A stretch of 64,000 nt of DNA from Propionispora hippei DSM 15287 (GCF_900141835.1 NZ_FQZD01000004.1:124001-188000), one strand, 5' to 3'; counted from the first letter of the stretch, positions 24,135 through 34,222 are shown. The notes: generated from the sequence alone by a model not told the origin. Program-made: numbers and translations.

Positions 24135-24166
24135 AAACGAGCAACCCTATGGCTGCTCGTTTTTTC
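24135..24166 (+). terminator. Rho-independent terminator downstream of aroB
   Basis: AAACGAGCA (24135-24143) pairs with TGCTCGTTT (24154-24162), with two further C-G pairs inside after one mismatch, followed by TTTTC. Confidence 0.85.
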
Positions 24167-24298
24167 TTGGCGAGGAATCTTTTTGGCGAATCTTTCATAA
24201 AAAGAGGCAGGAGAGTTTTCCCTAAAGTAGAATAAGTATTACAAAATTGTATTTTTAGATATGCCAAACGTTTTCTATAGAGGGACGTTGTCATATAG

Positions 24299-24463
24299 CT
24301 AGTGATCTGTAACCCCTAATTCTATAGTGTTCTTACGAGATCTTTTCCGCCCTGCTTTGTTGTCGTCGGCTTACATATTCCCGATATGTGCACCTCCTCC
24401 GCTTCGCAGGACGAAGAATCTCTCGTAATTCATCCTATAGGCTTAGAGTTTACAGACCACTAG
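24299..24463. repeat. repeat family D: 165-bp element with long imperfect terminal inverted repeats
   Basis: The left end CTAGTGATCTGTAA and the inverted right end CTAGTGGTCTGTAA match with one difference, and similarity continues inward (CTAA, CTATAG, TTACGAGA in the same order) over about 45 bases. A central hairpin ACATATTCCCGATATGT is visible. It lies in the upstream region of pfkA, whose start is 66 bases beyond. There is no coding capacity. MITE-like; only this copy was found in the window. Confidence 0.75.
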
Positions 24464-24528
24464 TTTCATCAGAAAAAGTATTTATAGCCGATAAAACTAC
24501 TTATTTTTTAGTGATGGAGGATGAAAGA

Positions 24529-25491
24529 ATGGCACAGCGAATTGCAGTATTGTCAAGCGGCGGCGACGCTCCGGGAATGAATGCGGCTATACGCGCGGTA
24601 GTGCGTAAAGGCTTGTATCACGGTTTTGAAATGATCGGTGTGGAAAGAGGCTATGACGGTGTTATTGGCGGCAAATTCATGCCGATGAATGCAAAATCGG
24701 TTTCCGGTATTATTCAATATGGCGGAACCATCTTAAAAACGGCCCGCAGCGAAGCTTTCCGTACTTCCGAGGGCTTTATTGAAGCGATCAATCAGTTGAA
24801 ACGGTTTGATATTGACAGTCTAGTGGTCATCGGTGGCGACGGTTCAATGGCCGGTGCGATGAAACTGGCGGAAGCCGGTATTAAAACGATGGTGATTCCG
24901 GCGACAATCGATAATGACATGGTCGGTACCGATTATACGATTGGTTTCGATACGGCTGTCAACACCGTGCTTGATGCGGTGAACAAGATACGTGATACAA
25001 CCGCTTCCCACGAACGGGTGGCTATTGTCGAGGTTATGGGACGCCATGCCGGTCATATTGCCTTAATGTCCGGACTGGCTTGCGGGGCAGAGATCATTCT
25101 GCTGCCCGAACGTCCGCTGGATATTGAAAAAGTTTGTGAACGCCTGCAGAATACCTACCGCCGTGGTAAGCTGTATAGCATTATTATGCTGGCCGAAGGC
25201 GTGGCTCACGGTTTTGATATTGCCAAGATTATTGATGAAAAAACCAGTTTTGAACCTCATGTCACTGTGCTGGGCTACATTCAGCGTGGCGGTATGCCGC
25301 TGGCAACGGATAACATCATGGCCAGCCGGATGGGTGGTGCTGCCATCGACAGCATTATCAAGGGTGAGGTAAACCGTCTGACGTCGATACAGGCCGGTAA
25401 GTTGATTACCGTACCCTACGAGGAAGCCGTGAAGTACAAGAATACCATTGATATTGCCGATTATGAACTGGCAGGAGTATTGGCTACCTGA
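24529..25491 (+). CDS. pfkA: ATP-dependent 6-phosphofructokinase
   Basis: PfkA phosphorylates fructose 6-phosphate to the 1,6-bisphosphate, the committed step of glycolysis. The 320-residue protein is of bacterial PfkA length with the glycine-rich ATP loop SSGGDAPGMNAAIRAVVRKG, the GGDGSMAGA motif, the catalytic PATIDNDMVGTDYTIGFDTA and the substrate-binding EVMGRHAGHIAL, and LGYIQRGG. ATG 24529 follows GGAGG at 8 bases. The frame extends upstream to 24388, but that part lies inside repeat D and is not coding. It stands alone between two terminators. Confidence 0.96.
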   Translation: MAQRIAVLSSGGDAPGMNAAIRAVVRKGLYHGFEMIGVERGYDGVIGGKFMPMNAKSVSGIIQYGGTILKTARSEAFRTSEGFIEAINQLKRFDIDSLVVIGGDGSMAGAMKLAEAGIKTMVIPATIDNDMVGTDYTIGFDTAVNTVLDAVNKIRDTTASHERVAIVEVMGRHAGHIALMSGLACGAEIILLPERPLDIEKVCERLQNTYRRGKLYSIIMLAEGVAHGFDIAKIIDEKTSFEPHVTVLGYIQRGGMPLATDNIMASRMGGAAIDSIIKGEVNRLTSIQAGKLITVPYEEAVKYKNTIDIADYELAGVLAT

Positions 25492-25500
25492 AAAAAGGCG

Positions 25501-25538
25501 GCGGGTTATCGTACTTAGGTGCGGGTAGCCCGCTTTTT
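25501..25538 (+). terminator. Rho-independent terminator after pfkA
   Basis: GCGGGTTATC (25501-25510) pairs with GGTAGCCCGC (25524-25533) using two G-U pairs, followed by seven T (25534-25540). Confidence 0.85.
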
Positions 25539-25663
25539 TTATGGAATGTTACGAAACTTACCGTCTTATGTATAATTTTTAATCGGTTTGGTAATAATTA
25601 TGGCAATATTACTCGCCGCTAGTGGTTCGCCAATTTTGCAAGGACAAATTAATTTGCGAGGAT

Positions 25664-25738
25664 TTTTTCGCAAGGCAGGGCAGGTCGGCTTACCTATTGA
25701 ACAAAGGTAAGCTGACAACAATGAAGTCTTGCGAAAAA
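25664..25738. repeat. two-tier palindromic hairpin element E upstream of bofC
   Basis: TTTTTCGCAAG (25664-25674) is perfectly complementary to CTTGCGAAAAA (25728-25738), and inside it TCGGCTTACCT (25685-25695) pairs with AGGTAAGCTGA (25705-25715) with one G-U. The order GATTTTTTCG, CAAGGCAGG, CTATT, AAGGT, GCTGAC recalls repeat family A, so it may be a diverged relative. The remaining 25541-25809 interval holds no gene that I can see. Confidence 0.65.
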
Positions 25739-25809
25739 GGAACCGTCAAGTAATGGGGTAGTTTCCAAGTTGGCGAAACACTATGGCAGCGGCTCAAGGG
25801 GTGCGAACT

Positions 25810-26385
25810 ATGTTGCCATTTTCCAAGTTTACCGGAAAGTTAAAAACAATAGGGCTGGTTGGCGGGATACTGGTGGCCGCAGGACTGGGGTTTTATCTGT
25901 ATGTTCATCCAGGCGCTTTCCATAAACCGGATGTCATGCAGGATGCTGAAGTCAGCAAGCCGGATAATAAAATAAAAATCAATACCGAGACTGCCTTGGT
26001 CCAACATATTCTTTATACCAAATGCAATGATGAGGAAGTCTTACAGACAAAAGCGCCTGATACCGTGGCTGGCTTTACGCTGGCTCAGGTGCAGCAGGTG
26101 TATCCTGGCTGGACAATCAATAAATTTGATACGGCGGAAGTGGATATGACTCTCAAGGTCGACAGCTATTGCCGGGAGCATGCCAACAATATGTTCCTGG
26201 GGATTAAAGACGGGCATGTCGCTGTTTTCTACGGGAAACCTGGCCCAAAGGCCATCGTGAAAGAGGTCACAGCTATTCCGGTTAACCGGTTGATGGAACA
26301 GGATTTGACTGAGCTGCGTCAGGGTCTGGTCGTCAACTCTAAGGAGGAAATGCTGCGGACTATTGAGGGATTGCAGTCACGGTAA
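25810..26385 (+). CDS. BofC-like sporulation protein
   Basis: The 191-residue product has one N-terminal membrane/signal segment (LVGGILVAAGLGFYLYV) and an extracytoplasmic domain that resembles BofC: TLAQVQQVYPGWTINKF in the middle and a C-terminal domain with FLGIKDGHVAVFYGKPGP and LVVNSKEEMLRTIEGL. In B. subtilis BofC restrains SpoIVB signalling to pro-sigma-K processing in the forespore intermembrane space. Context supports this: bofC also stands just upstream of the ruv genes there. The start ATG 25810 follows AAGGGGTG at 6 bases. Assignment is by domain pattern and synteny, so moderate. Confidence 0.75.
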   Translation: MLPFSKFTGKLKTIGLVGGILVAAGLGFYLYVHPGAFHKPDVMQDAEVSKPDNKIKINTETALVQHILYTKCNDEEVLQTKAPDTVAGFTLAQVQQVYPGWTINKFDTAEVDMTLKVDSYCREHANNMFLGIKDGHVAVFYGKPGPKAIVKEVTAIPVNRLMEQDLTELRQGLVVNSKEEMLRTIEGLQSR

Positions 26386-26394
26386 TTAAGGAAT

Positions 26395-26423
26395 AAAAAA
26401 AGAGGGGGAAGCCCTCTTTTTTT
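26395..26423 (+). terminator. Rho-independent terminator after bofC-like gene
   Basis: A7GAGGG (26395-26406) pairs with CCCTCT7 (26412-26423), loop GGAAG. The A and T tracts on both sides make it usable in either direction. Confidence 0.9.
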
Positions 26424-26595
26424 ACATTGTAGGTAAAAAAGCAGAGAATATATAAGCTTGGTAAACGCAGGTTGGATATAAGGCGTAATGTACCTTGCCG
26501 GGTTACACGAAAGGGAAAGTTGCCGGACTGCATAAAAAAGGAATCTACTGTCCGGCTGTAGAATTTAGTAATCCAGGATAGGAGAGGATTACTAG
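26424..26595 (+). other. 172-bp intergenic region before ruvC
   Basis: GCCGGAC (from 26522) is complementary to GTCCGGC (from about 26550), forming a hairpin with a large AT-rich loop and no T tract. GAATATATAA near 26447 could be a -10 region. No known riboswitch pattern was recognised. Confidence 0.3.
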
Positions 26596-27096
26596 ATGTT
26601 GGCATTAGGTATTGATCCGGGAACCGCTATCTGCGGTTATGGCTTGGTCGAACTGCGGCGCAGCACATTAAAGGCCGTAGATTACGGAGCGATTGAGACC
26701 AGTCCGCAACTGACGGCGGCTAAGCGGCTGACCATTATTCATCAGGAACTGGATAGGCTTATCAAGAAATATCAGCCCGATGTGGTTGGTGTGGAGCAAC
26801 TTTTTTTCAGTAAGAATGTCCGGACCGCAATGGCTGTCGGGCAGGCTCGCGGCGTCATTCTGCTGGCTATTGATCAAAATAATATTGCGCTGGCCGAATA
26901 TACGCCGCTACAGGTAAAACAGTCGGTTGTCGGATATGGCAAGGCGACCAAGGAGCAGGTTATTTTTATGACGCAGCGGCTGTTAAATCTGCCCTGTAAG
27001 CCCAGTCCGGATGATGTGGCGGACGCTTTGGCCATTGCTATTTGCACAACCCATTCGGCAGGAAATAATCTTGTGTCATGGGGTACTAAATTATGA
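26596..27096 (+). CDS. ruvC: crossover junction endodeoxyribonuclease RuvC
   Basis: RuvC resolves Holliday junctions. The 166-residue protein has the RNase H-like fold with the catalytic aspartate in LALGIDPGTAICGYG, the glutamate in VGVEQLFFSKN, and the terminal acidic pair in PDDVADALAIAI. ATG 26596 follows AGGAGAGG. It overlaps ruvA (ATGA), opening a ruvC-ruvA-ruvB operon. B. subtilis uses RecU instead of RuvC, so a ruvC next to ruvAB is characteristic of Negativicutes and clostridia. Confidence 0.95.
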   Translation: MLALGIDPGTAICGYGLVELRRSTLKAVDYGAIETSPQLTAAKRLTIIHQELDRLIKKYQPDVVGVEQLFFSKNVRTAMAVGQARGVILLAIDQNNIALAEYTPLQVKQSVVGYGKATKEQVIFMTQRLLNLPCKPSPDDVADALAIAICTTHSAGNNLVSWGTKL

Positions 27097-27698
27097 TCGG
27101 TTATTTGCGGGGTGTCATTTCCCACCTTATGCCGGAATACTGTCTGCTTGATGTGCAGGGAGTGGGCTACCGGATATTTATTGCCGGTTCAACCAGGCAG
27201 AAGCTGTCGGTTGGTGTGACGGTTTCCTTGTTTACTTATATGCATGTCCGGGAAGATGCTTTATTGCTTTATGGTTTTTCCACACAGGATGAATATGATC
27301 TGTTTATCCGGGTCACCTCGGTGAGCGGGATCGGTCCCAAAGTAGCGATGGGCATTCTGTCCGCCTGCAGTCCGACAGATTTTCGATTGGCTGTCGCCAG
27401 TAACCATATCGCCTTCTTGACCAAGCTGCCGGGAATCGGCAAGAAAACAGCCGAGCGGATTGTTTTGGAACTGAAAGATAAGCTCGGTGCTGGCCTGGCG
27501 GCAGGAGCCGCCGTGCTGACTACTACCGGTCCGGCTATTGCCGTTAACGATAGCGAGGTGGAACAGGCCTTGCAGGCGCTGGTAGCCCTAGGCTACAACC
27601 AAAATGAAATCATGCCGGTGTTGAAGGGACTGGACGGTGCCGGTCACTCAGCAGAAACGTTGATCCGGCTGGCGCTTAAGGAATTTGTCAGGAGGTAG
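27093..27698 (+). CDS. ruvA: Holliday junction branch migration protein RuvA
   Basis: RuvA binds the four-way junction as a tetramer and loads RuvB. The 201-residue protein has the N-terminal OB fold ([22 protein letters not shown] begins it), two helix-hairpin-helix motifs ([14 protein letters not shown] and [20 protein letters not shown]), a flexible linker, and the C-terminal RuvB-binding domain ending [12 protein letters not shown]. The start overlaps the ruvC stop by four bases; ruvB begins two bases after its end. Confidence 0.96.
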   Translation: MIGYLRGVISHLMPEYCLLDVQGVGYRIFIAGSTRQKLSVGVTVSLFTYMHVREDALLLYGFSTQDEYDLFIRVTSVSGIGPKVAMGILSACSPTDFRLAVASNHIAFLTKLPGIGKKTAERIVLELKDKLGAGLAAGAAVLTTTGPAIAVNDSEVEQALQALVALGYNQNEIMPVLKGLDGAGHSAETLIRLALKEFVRR

Positions 27699-27700
27699 TT

Positions 27701-28720
27701 ATGGAGGAAGATCGCATTATAGCGGCCGATGAGCAGGATGTGGACAATTGGCAGTATAGTTTGCGTCCGCGGCGTCTGGCCGAATATATAGGACAGGATC
27801 AGGTTAAAAACAGCCTGTCCATTTTTGTGCAGGCGGCGTTAACCCGCCAGGAAGCGTTGGACCATGTGCTCTTATATGGGCCGCCAGGATTGGGAAAAAC
27901 TACCATGGCTAATATTATTGCCAATGAACTGGGTGTTAATTTTAGAATCACCTCAGGTCCGGCGATCGAACGTCCCGGTGATTTAGCGGCTCTGCTAACC
28001 AATCTGGGTGAAAAAGATGTTCTGTTTATTGACGAAATACATCGTCTGTCCCGCAGCGTGGAGGAAATTTTATATTCAGCTATGGAAGATTATGCCTTGG
28101 ACATCATTATTGGCAAGGGTCCTAGTGCCCGGTCGATCCGGTTGGATTTGGCTCCTTTTACTTTGGTGGGAGCCACCACTAAAGCCGGTGCCCTGGCGGC
28201 GCCGCTGCGGGACCGTTTTGGTGTCATCTGCCGGCTGGAATATTACAGTCCGGAGCATTTGGTGTGCATCGTAAAGCGGGCCGCTCAAATTTTAGAGATT
28301 GATATTGAGGAACGCGGTGCCTGGGAAATCGCCAAACGGTCCCGGGGTACGCCGCGCGTGGCCAACCGTTTGCTAAAACGGGTGCGGGACTATGCTCAGA
28401 TTGTCGGCGAAGGCACCATAACCGACGAGATCGCCGATAAGGCACTGGCTATGCTGGAAGTGGATAAGATTGGGCTGGACCGGACCGACCGGGAATTACT
28501 GCTGGCTGTAATTAAAAAGTTTGGCGGCGGGCCGGTCGGTTTAGAGACTCTGGCGGCATCGATCAGTGAGGAGACCGATACCATTGAGGATGTCTATGAG
28601 CCCTATTTGCTCCAACTGGGCTTTATTAACCGTACGCCGCGGGGACGGGTGGCTACGGCGGCCGCCTATCAGCATCTGGGCATTGCGGTGAAGGAAAACG
28701 GCCAGGTAAATTTATTGTAA
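27701..28720 (+). CDS. ruvB: Holliday junction branch migration DNA helicase RuvB
   Basis: RuvB is the AAA+ motor of branch migration. The 339-residue product has the conserved [16 protein letters not shown] entry, Walker [19 protein letters not shown], Walker [18 protein letters not shown], sensor 1 [18 protein letters not shown] with the arginine finger, and a C-terminal winged-helix domain ([14 protein letters not shown]). ATG 27701 follows AGGAGGTAG within the ruvA end. Third gene of the ruv operon, followed by queH at 16 bases. Confidence 0.96.
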   Translation: MEEDRIIAADEQDVDNWQYSLRPRRLAEYIGQDQVKNSLSIFVQAALTRQEALDHVLLYGPPGLGKTTMANIIANELGVNFRITSGPAIERPGDLAALLTNLGEKDVLFIDEIHRLSRSVEEILYSAMEDYALDIIIGKGPSARSIRLDLAPFTLVGATTKAGALAAPLRDRFGVICRLEYYSPEHLVCIVKRAAQILEIDIEERGAWEIAKRSRGTPRVANRLLKRVRDYAQIVGEGTITDEIADKALAMLEVDKIGLDRTDRELLLAVIKKFGGGPVGLETLAASISEETDTIEDVYEPYLLQLGFINRTPRGRVATAAAYQHLGIAVKENGQVNLL

Positions 28721-28736
28721 AGAGGTATCGTAAAGC

Positions 28737-29282
28737 ATGCGAATGTTACTGCATATGTGCTGTGGTCCGTGTTCGGTGTTTCCGCTGAAGCAGCTCCGGG
28801 AACTGGGACATGAAGTGACCGGCTATTTTTATAATCCCAATATTCATCCTTATAAGGAATTCCGTAAAAGACTGGAGACGGCTCAGGACTTTGCCTCCCG
28901 CTCCCAGCTTACTATGATTGTTGATGACAGCTATACGCTGGAGGAGTTTTTAACCCAGGCGCTGCAGGCGGAAAATGGCCGCTGCGGTATGTGCTATGAG
29001 CTTCGGCTGCGACAAACGGCCCGGTATGCCAAAGAACAGGGCTTTGACTGTTTCACCACCAGCCTTTTAGTCAGCCCTTATCAAAAGCATGAATTGATTC
29101 GGGAAACCTGCGAAAGAATGGCGGCGGAAGAAGGAATCTCGTTTTTATATGTTGATTTCCGGACTGGCTGGCAGGAAGGCGTGCAAATCAGCAAGGATAT
29201 GGAATTGTACCGGCAGCCCTATTGCGGCTGTATTTTCAGTGAGAAGGAAAGGTATATGAAAAAGCGGAGTGTGAAGTCCTGA
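28737..29282 (+). CDS. queH: epoxyqueuosine reductase QueH
   Basis: QueH reduces epoxyqueuosine to queuosine in tRNA, the last step of queuosine synthesis, and replaces QueG in many bacteria. The 181-residue protein has the four-cysteine set of the family: the N-terminal HMCCGPCSVFPL, CGMCYELRL in the middle and CGC near the end (QPYCGCIFSEKERY). It shows the YFYNPNIHPYKEFRKRL and LLVSPYQKHELIRE segments. It shares its last base with the next small gene. queA (30898) and tgt (32099) nearby supply two earlier steps of the pathway. Confidence 0.93.
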   Translation: MRMLLHMCCGPCSVFPLKQLRELGHEVTGYFYNPNIHPYKEFRKRLETAQDFASRSQLTMIVDDSYTLEEFLTQALQAENGRCGMCYELRLRQTARYAKEQGFDCFTTSLLVSPYQKHELIRETCERMAAEEGISFLYVDFRTGWQEGVQISKDMELYRQPYCGCIFSEKERYMKKRSVKS

Positions 29283-29506
29283 TGCTGGCGTTTGATTCCT
29301 TTGGCAAGACCTTGATCTATCTGGGAATTATCCTGGTCATTGTTGGTATTGTCCTGCATTTTGGCGGAAAGTTTTTCAGCCTTGGCCGCTTGCCGGGAGA
29401 TATTCATTGGGAAAAAGGGAATTTTAGTTTTCATTTTCCTATTGTTACTTCTCTTATTCTCAGTATTTTGCTTACGGTAATTCTCAATTTATTTACCCGC
29501 CGTTGA
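29282..29506 (+). CDS. DUF2905 family small membrane protein
   Basis: The 74-residue protein has two membrane helices flanking a conserved central loop (GGKFFSLGRLPGDIHWEKGNFSFHF is its continuous core, positions about 24-48). This pattern is that of the DUF2905 family, whose function is unknown. ATG 29282 shares one base with the queH stop, so the genes are coupled. It commonly sits in ruv/que/spoIID gene groups of Firmicutes. Confidence 0.88.
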   Translation: MLAFDSFGKTLIYLGIILVIVGIVLHFGGKFFSLGRLPGDIHWEKGNFSFHFPIVTSLILSILLTVILNLFTRR

Positions 29507-29513
29507 GAGGAGA

Positions 29514-30869
29514 ATGAGTTTGTTGCGTAAAGCCTTTGTATTGCTATTGTATTTTTTGCTGATCCTTCCCTTACCAGGTTTTGCCGCTCCGGCAAACCCG
29601 GCACCAGTGCTGAAGCAGGCTGCTGCAGTGCCGCAAATCAGGGTAGGCTTATGGGTAAATCAGCCCAGTGTCGTCCTGTCTGCCGATGTGAAATTTGCGG
29701 TGGTGGACAATGATACCGGTGCGGTATTGGTTCAACTGGGACCAAAGGAAAAACTGGTTGCCACGGCGGTGGACAAGCTTATTTTAAACGGCCGGCCGCA
29801 GACGGCCAAATCGGTCAGAATGGCAGTGGAAGATAGCAAATCGTTCATCGAAGTAAACAAGCGTCATTATCGCGGTACGATTGAGCTTATGACGGCGAAA
29901 AAGGGCCTGACGGTCATTAACCGGCTGCCGGTGGAAGAATATGTGTACGGGATTATTGGCAAGGAAATTTCCCCCTATTGGCCGATGGAAGCCATTAAGG
30001 CGCAAGCCGTGGCTTCCCGTTCCTATGCTTTGGCCAATCTGAATAAACATGCTCAGCAGGGCTTTGATGTTTGCGCCACCACCGACTGTCAGGTATATGG
30101 CGGGGTCGATGATGAAAATCTGAAAACCAACAGGGCTATTGATGAAACGGCCGGTATGGTGCTTACCTATCAGGGGAAGGTCATTCCCGGTTATTTTCAC
30201 AGCAGTGGCGGCGGTTATACGGAAAATAGCGAAAACGTCTGGGGCAGTTATCTACCTTACTTGCGCGGCGTAGCTGACTTTGATCAAAATAATCCAAACT
30301 ATTCCTGGGAAAAGCAGTTTAGCGCTGCTGAATTGCAATCCCTCCTGGAACGGGCCGGTTATGCCATTGGCAAGTTGGAGGCGGTAGAACTGTCGGCGTT
30401 GACACCGCCGCCTGTCCGAAATTCTCTGGACCGGGGAATTTCCGGCCGGGTCAATGAAATGATATTCATTGGTTCAAAGGGCAGTGTCACACTGCCGGGG
30501 ACGAAAGTTCGTAGCTTATTGTCGCTGAAAAGTACGTTGTTCGATATTTCGGTCATCGCCCCGGGCAATAAAACGCTGGAGGTTGAAATTACCGATTCTT
30601 ATGGTGACCATGAAACCAAGGAGATACCGGTCAATCTGCCGCCTAATAAGCAAAAGGGCTTTTTGCTGGACCGTGACAGTATCCGCCATATAGGCGGGAC
30701 AGGACAGGAGCTGATTGTATTTAACGGCTTTGGTTCCGGACATGGTTTGGGTATGTCGCAGTGGGGTGCCAAGGCCATGGCGGAAAAAGCTCCGGCCAAT
30801 AGTCCGGAATACTTTAAAGCTATATTGAAACACTATTATCAGGGTATTGAAATTAAAAAGTTGTATTAG
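29514..30869 (+). CDS. SpoIID/LytB domain protein (stage II sporulation protein D-like)
   Basis: The 451-residue protein starts with a signal peptide ([15 protein letters not shown]) and contains a SpoIID/LytB amidase-enhancer domain: [45 protein letters not shown]-like [19 protein letters not shown] and [22 protein letters not shown]. SpoIID is a lytic transglycosylase that remodels septal peptidoglycan during engulfment; this protein may be such an enzyme or a vegetative paralogue. The domain core matches sporulation SpoIID, and the position between ruv/que genes is usual for the second type. ATG 29514 follows GAGAGGAGA. Confidence 0.88.
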   Translation: MSLLRKAFVLLLYFLLILPLPGFAAPANPAPVLKQAAAVPQIRVGLWVNQPSVVLSADVKFAVVDNDTGAVLVQLGPKEKLVATAVDKLILNGRPQTAKSVRMAVEDSKSFIEVNKRHYRGTIELMTAKKGLTVINRLPVEEYVYGIIGKEISPYWPMEAIKAQAVASRSYALANLNKHAQQGFDVCATTDCQVYGGVDDENLKTNRAIDETAGMVLTYQGKVIPGYFHSSGGGYTENSENVWGSYLPYLRGVADFDQNNPNYSWEKQFSAAELQSLLERAGYAIGKLEAVELSALTPPPVRNSLDRGISGRVNEMIFIGSKGSVTLPGTKVRSLLSLKSTLFDISVIAPGNKTLEVEITDSYGDHETKEIPVNLPPNKQKGFLLDRDSIRHIGGTGQELIVFNGFGSGHGLGMSQWGAKAMAEKAPANSPEYFKAILKHYYQGIEIKKLY

Positions 30870-30897
30870 GTATTTAGGTATTAAGGAGACTGACTCG

Positions 30898-31917
30898 ATG
30901 CGATTAGAAGATTTTGACTATTTGTTGCCGGAGGAACGGATTGCCCAGTTGCCCTGCGAACCGCGGGATGCTTCCCGGCTCTTGGTGCTGGACCGTGGCA
31001 GGGACGAGCTGGAGCATAAGCAGTTCTTTAACCTGCCAGAGTATCTGCGTCCCGGCGATACTCTGGTTTTTAATGATACGCGGGTTATTCCGGCCCGTTT
31101 GATCGGCCATAAGGAGCAAACCGGCGCAAAAATAGAGGTGTTTTTGCTGAACCGCTTGACGGCAACCGATTGGGAGGTGCTGGTTAAGCCCGGCAAGAAA
31201 GCCCGGCCCGGTACGGTTATTGTTTTTAGTGAGGCACTGCGCTGTGAGATTCTCGATGGTACTGATTTTGGTGGTCGGGTGATCCGCTTTCAATTTGACG
31301 GTGTATTTGAGGAAATTCTGGACCAGTTGGGTGAGACACCGCTGCCGCCTTATATTAAAGAGCAGCTTACCGATAAAGAACGATATCAGACAGTATATGC
31401 CCGGGAGCGGGGCTCGGCGGCAGCGCCGACAGCGGGGCTGCATTTTACGCAAGGGCTTTTAGAGCACTTGCGACAGCAGGGGATTAATCTGGCCTTTGTC
31501 ACCTTGCATGTGGGACTGGGGACCTTTCGGCCGGTACAGGTGGAGGATATTACTCAGCATAACATGCATAAGGAATATTACACTATTACGCCGGAAGCGG
31601 CTGAATTGATCAATGCAACTAAACAGGCGGGCAACAGGGTCATTGCCGTGGGAACGACCTCGGTGCGGACGTTGGAAACGGCGGCGGTGGGCGGTCAGGT
31701 GAAAAGCGGCAGCGGCTGGACCAGTATTTTTATTTATCCCGGCTGCCAATTCCAGGTTGTCGATGCCATCATAACCAATTTTCATTTGCCAAAATCGACG
31801 CTGTTAATGTTGATCAGCGCCTTTGCCGGGCGGGAAAAGGTTCTGGCGGCCTACCGGGAAGCGGTGGCCCGGCAGTATCGTTTTTTCAGTTTCGGCGATG
31901 CTATGCTGATTATCTAG
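30898..31917 (+). CDS. queA: S-adenosylmethionine:tRNA ribosyltransferase-isomerase
   Basis: QueA transfers and isomerises the ribosyl part of SAM onto preQ1 at tRNA position 34, giving epoxyqueuosine. The 339-residue product shows [32 protein letters not shown], the catalytic region [27 protein letters not shown]-like [21 protein letters not shown] and [21 protein letters not shown] 30898 follows AAGGAGACTGACTCG; an in-frame ATG 30847 lies within spoIID. The stop TAG uses the TA target and the first G of repeat A copy 2. Confidence 0.96.
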   Translation: MRLEDFDYLLPEERIAQLPCEPRDASRLLVLDRGRDELEHKQFFNLPEYLRPGDTLVFNDTRVIPARLIGHKEQTGAKIEVFLLNRLTATDWEVLVKPGKKARPGTVIVFSEALRCEILDGTDFGGRVIRFQFDGVFEEILDQLGETPLPPYIKEQLTDKERYQTVYARERGSAAAPTAGLHFTQGLLEHLRQQGINLAFVTLHVGLGTFRPVQVEDITQHNMHKEYYTITPEAAELINATKQAGNRVIAVGTTSVRTLETAAVGGQVKSGSGWTSIFIYPGCQFQVVDAIITNFHLPKSTLLMLISAFAGREKVLAAYREAVARQYRFFSFGDAMLII

Positions 31918-32065
31918 GAACCCACTGATTTATTCATACCGCGTATCCTGGCGGAGCTTTTCCCGGACGGCTGCGTCAGTAAAACCTCGAAATAGAGGCC
32001 GCTATTGCTGCGGTTTTACTTCCTTGCCAGCCGAAAAAATCTTCGCCAGTAAATCAACGGTTTCC
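31917..32065 (-). repeat. repeat family A, copy 2 (reverse orientation) between queA and tgt
   Basis: In reverse complement this 149-bp element starts GGAAACCGTTGATTTA and ends AAATCAGTGGGTTCC, matching copy 1 at 20935. Shared blocks include GATTTTTTCG, CTGGCAAGG, CTATTTC, AGGTTTT and CTGACGCAGCCG. A helix GTAAAACC/GGTTTTAC is kept by paired changes relative to copy 1. It is flanked by TA at 31915-31916 and 32066-32067. Its left end supplies the last base of the queA stop codon. Confidence 0.85.
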
Positions 32066-32068
32066 TAA

Positions 32069-33208
<1,140 letters not shown>

Positions 33209-33278
33209 CAAGGATTTGCCAGTTCTATGTTGAATATATTTGACTGGTACAAAATTTTATAATCAGGAGGTGATTTTT

Positions 33279-33569
33279 TTGCCGGGAATAACACAGGAAA
33301 TCATGCAGTATGCTCCGTTGATCGTAATGATCGTTATTTTTTACTTTTTTCTGTACAGACCGCAAAAAAAACGTCAGCAGCAAAGAAATCAGATGCTGGA
33401 CAGCTTGAAAAAAGGGGACCGGATTGTGACTGTTGGCGGTTTGCATGGCACCATAGTGGCGCTGAATGAACGAGTGGTTACTTTGAAAATTGCCGAAAAG
33501 GTGGATGTTACCGTTTCCCGCTCGTCGGTAAACGGGTTACAGAGCGAGCTTAAGAACAACGAAAAATGA
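33279..33569 (+). CDS. yajC: preprotein translocase subunit YajC
   Basis: YajC is a small accessory protein of the SecDF complex. The 96-residue product has one N-terminal membrane helix (LIVMIVIFYFFLYRPQKKR) and the conserved cytoplasmic domain LDSLKKGDRIVTVGGLHGTI. TTG 33279 is the start, since CAGGAGGTGAT lies 5 bases before it; the frame is open upstream without any site. secD and secF lie 3 kb downstream, separated by five bodies of unrelated genes and repeats. Confidence 0.93.
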   Translation: MPGITQEIMQYAPLIVMIVIFYFFLYRPQKKRQQQRNQMLDSLKKGDRIVTVGGLHGTIVALNERVVTLKIAEKVDVTVSRSSVNGLQSELKNNEK

Positions 33570-33577
33570 GCTGGTGA

Positions 33578-34180
33578 ATGAACTTGGCGAATGATGCAGG
33601 CAGCAAAAAGAAGGAATTGCGGCAAAAAATCCTGAGCCTCCGGCGTTCTTTGCCACGGGAGACTATTAGGGCGGAGAGTGAGGCTATTGCCGGGCGGCTG
33701 TACAACTGGCCTGAATATGTTCAGGCCAGGACAGTGATGCTTTTTTTGTCCATGCCCGATGAGGTGCAGACCAGGCCATTGATTGAGCATGCCTGGCAGC
33801 AAGATAAGACGGTTTGTGTACCCTATCCCGGGGAAGTATATGGTTATATGCAGGCTGCAGTTATACATAATTTTGCAGAGTTGTCAGCAGGAAAATTCGG
33901 TATTTTGGTGCCCGACGAAAGGACGCTTTCTTTTGTCGCACCGGAGGAGATCGATTTGGTTATTGTGCCCGGTGTCGCTTTTGATGCCCTGGGCCGGCGG
34001 TGTGGCATGGGAGCTGGCTACTATGACCGGTTTTTGCAAAAAACATCTCATGCCGTAACGGCGGGTGTGGCGCTTAGCTGTCAAATGGTTTCGGAAGTGG
34101 TCTGTGCTGAGCATGACCAGACTGTTGATTGCATTGTCACCAAGGATCAGCTTATAAAATGCGGTGAAGGCAAGATGTAG
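33578..34180 (+). CDS. 5-formyltetrahydrofolate cyclo-ligase
   Basis: This enzyme converts 5-formyl-THF to 5,10-methenyl-THF with ATP, salvaging the folate pool. The 200-residue protein has the N-terminal KKELRQKILSLRRSL, substrate region MLFLSMPDEVQTRPLI, and the ATP-binding signature IVPGVAFDALGRRCGMGAGYYDRFL, as in YgfA/YqgN/MTHFS. ATG 33578 is 8 bases after the yajC stop, with a weak GGTG ribosome site, suggesting coupling. Confidence 0.94.
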   Translation: MNLANDAGSKKKELRQKILSLRRSLPRETIRAESEAIAGRLYNWPEYVQARTVMLFLSMPDEVQTRPLIEHAWQQDKTVCVPYPGEVYGYMQAAVIHNFAELSAGKFGILVPDERTLSFVAPEEIDLVIVPGVAFDALGRRCGMGAGYYDRFLQKTSHAVTAGVALSCQMVSEVVCAEHDQTVDCIVTKDQLIKCGEGKM

Positions 34181-34222
34181 CTTTTGAGACATGTTGCCTT
34201 CCCTTATTAGGATGATTTAAAC

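Noticed and set aside
24388-24528. N-terminal extension of phosphofructokinase from an earlier ATG
   Set aside because: The extra part translates the inside of repeat D; the family N-terminus and GGAGG site point to ATG 24529.
30904-31452. 182-codon minus-strand frame over queA
   Set aside because: Shadow of queA coding sequence; composition and lack of start signals fit chance.
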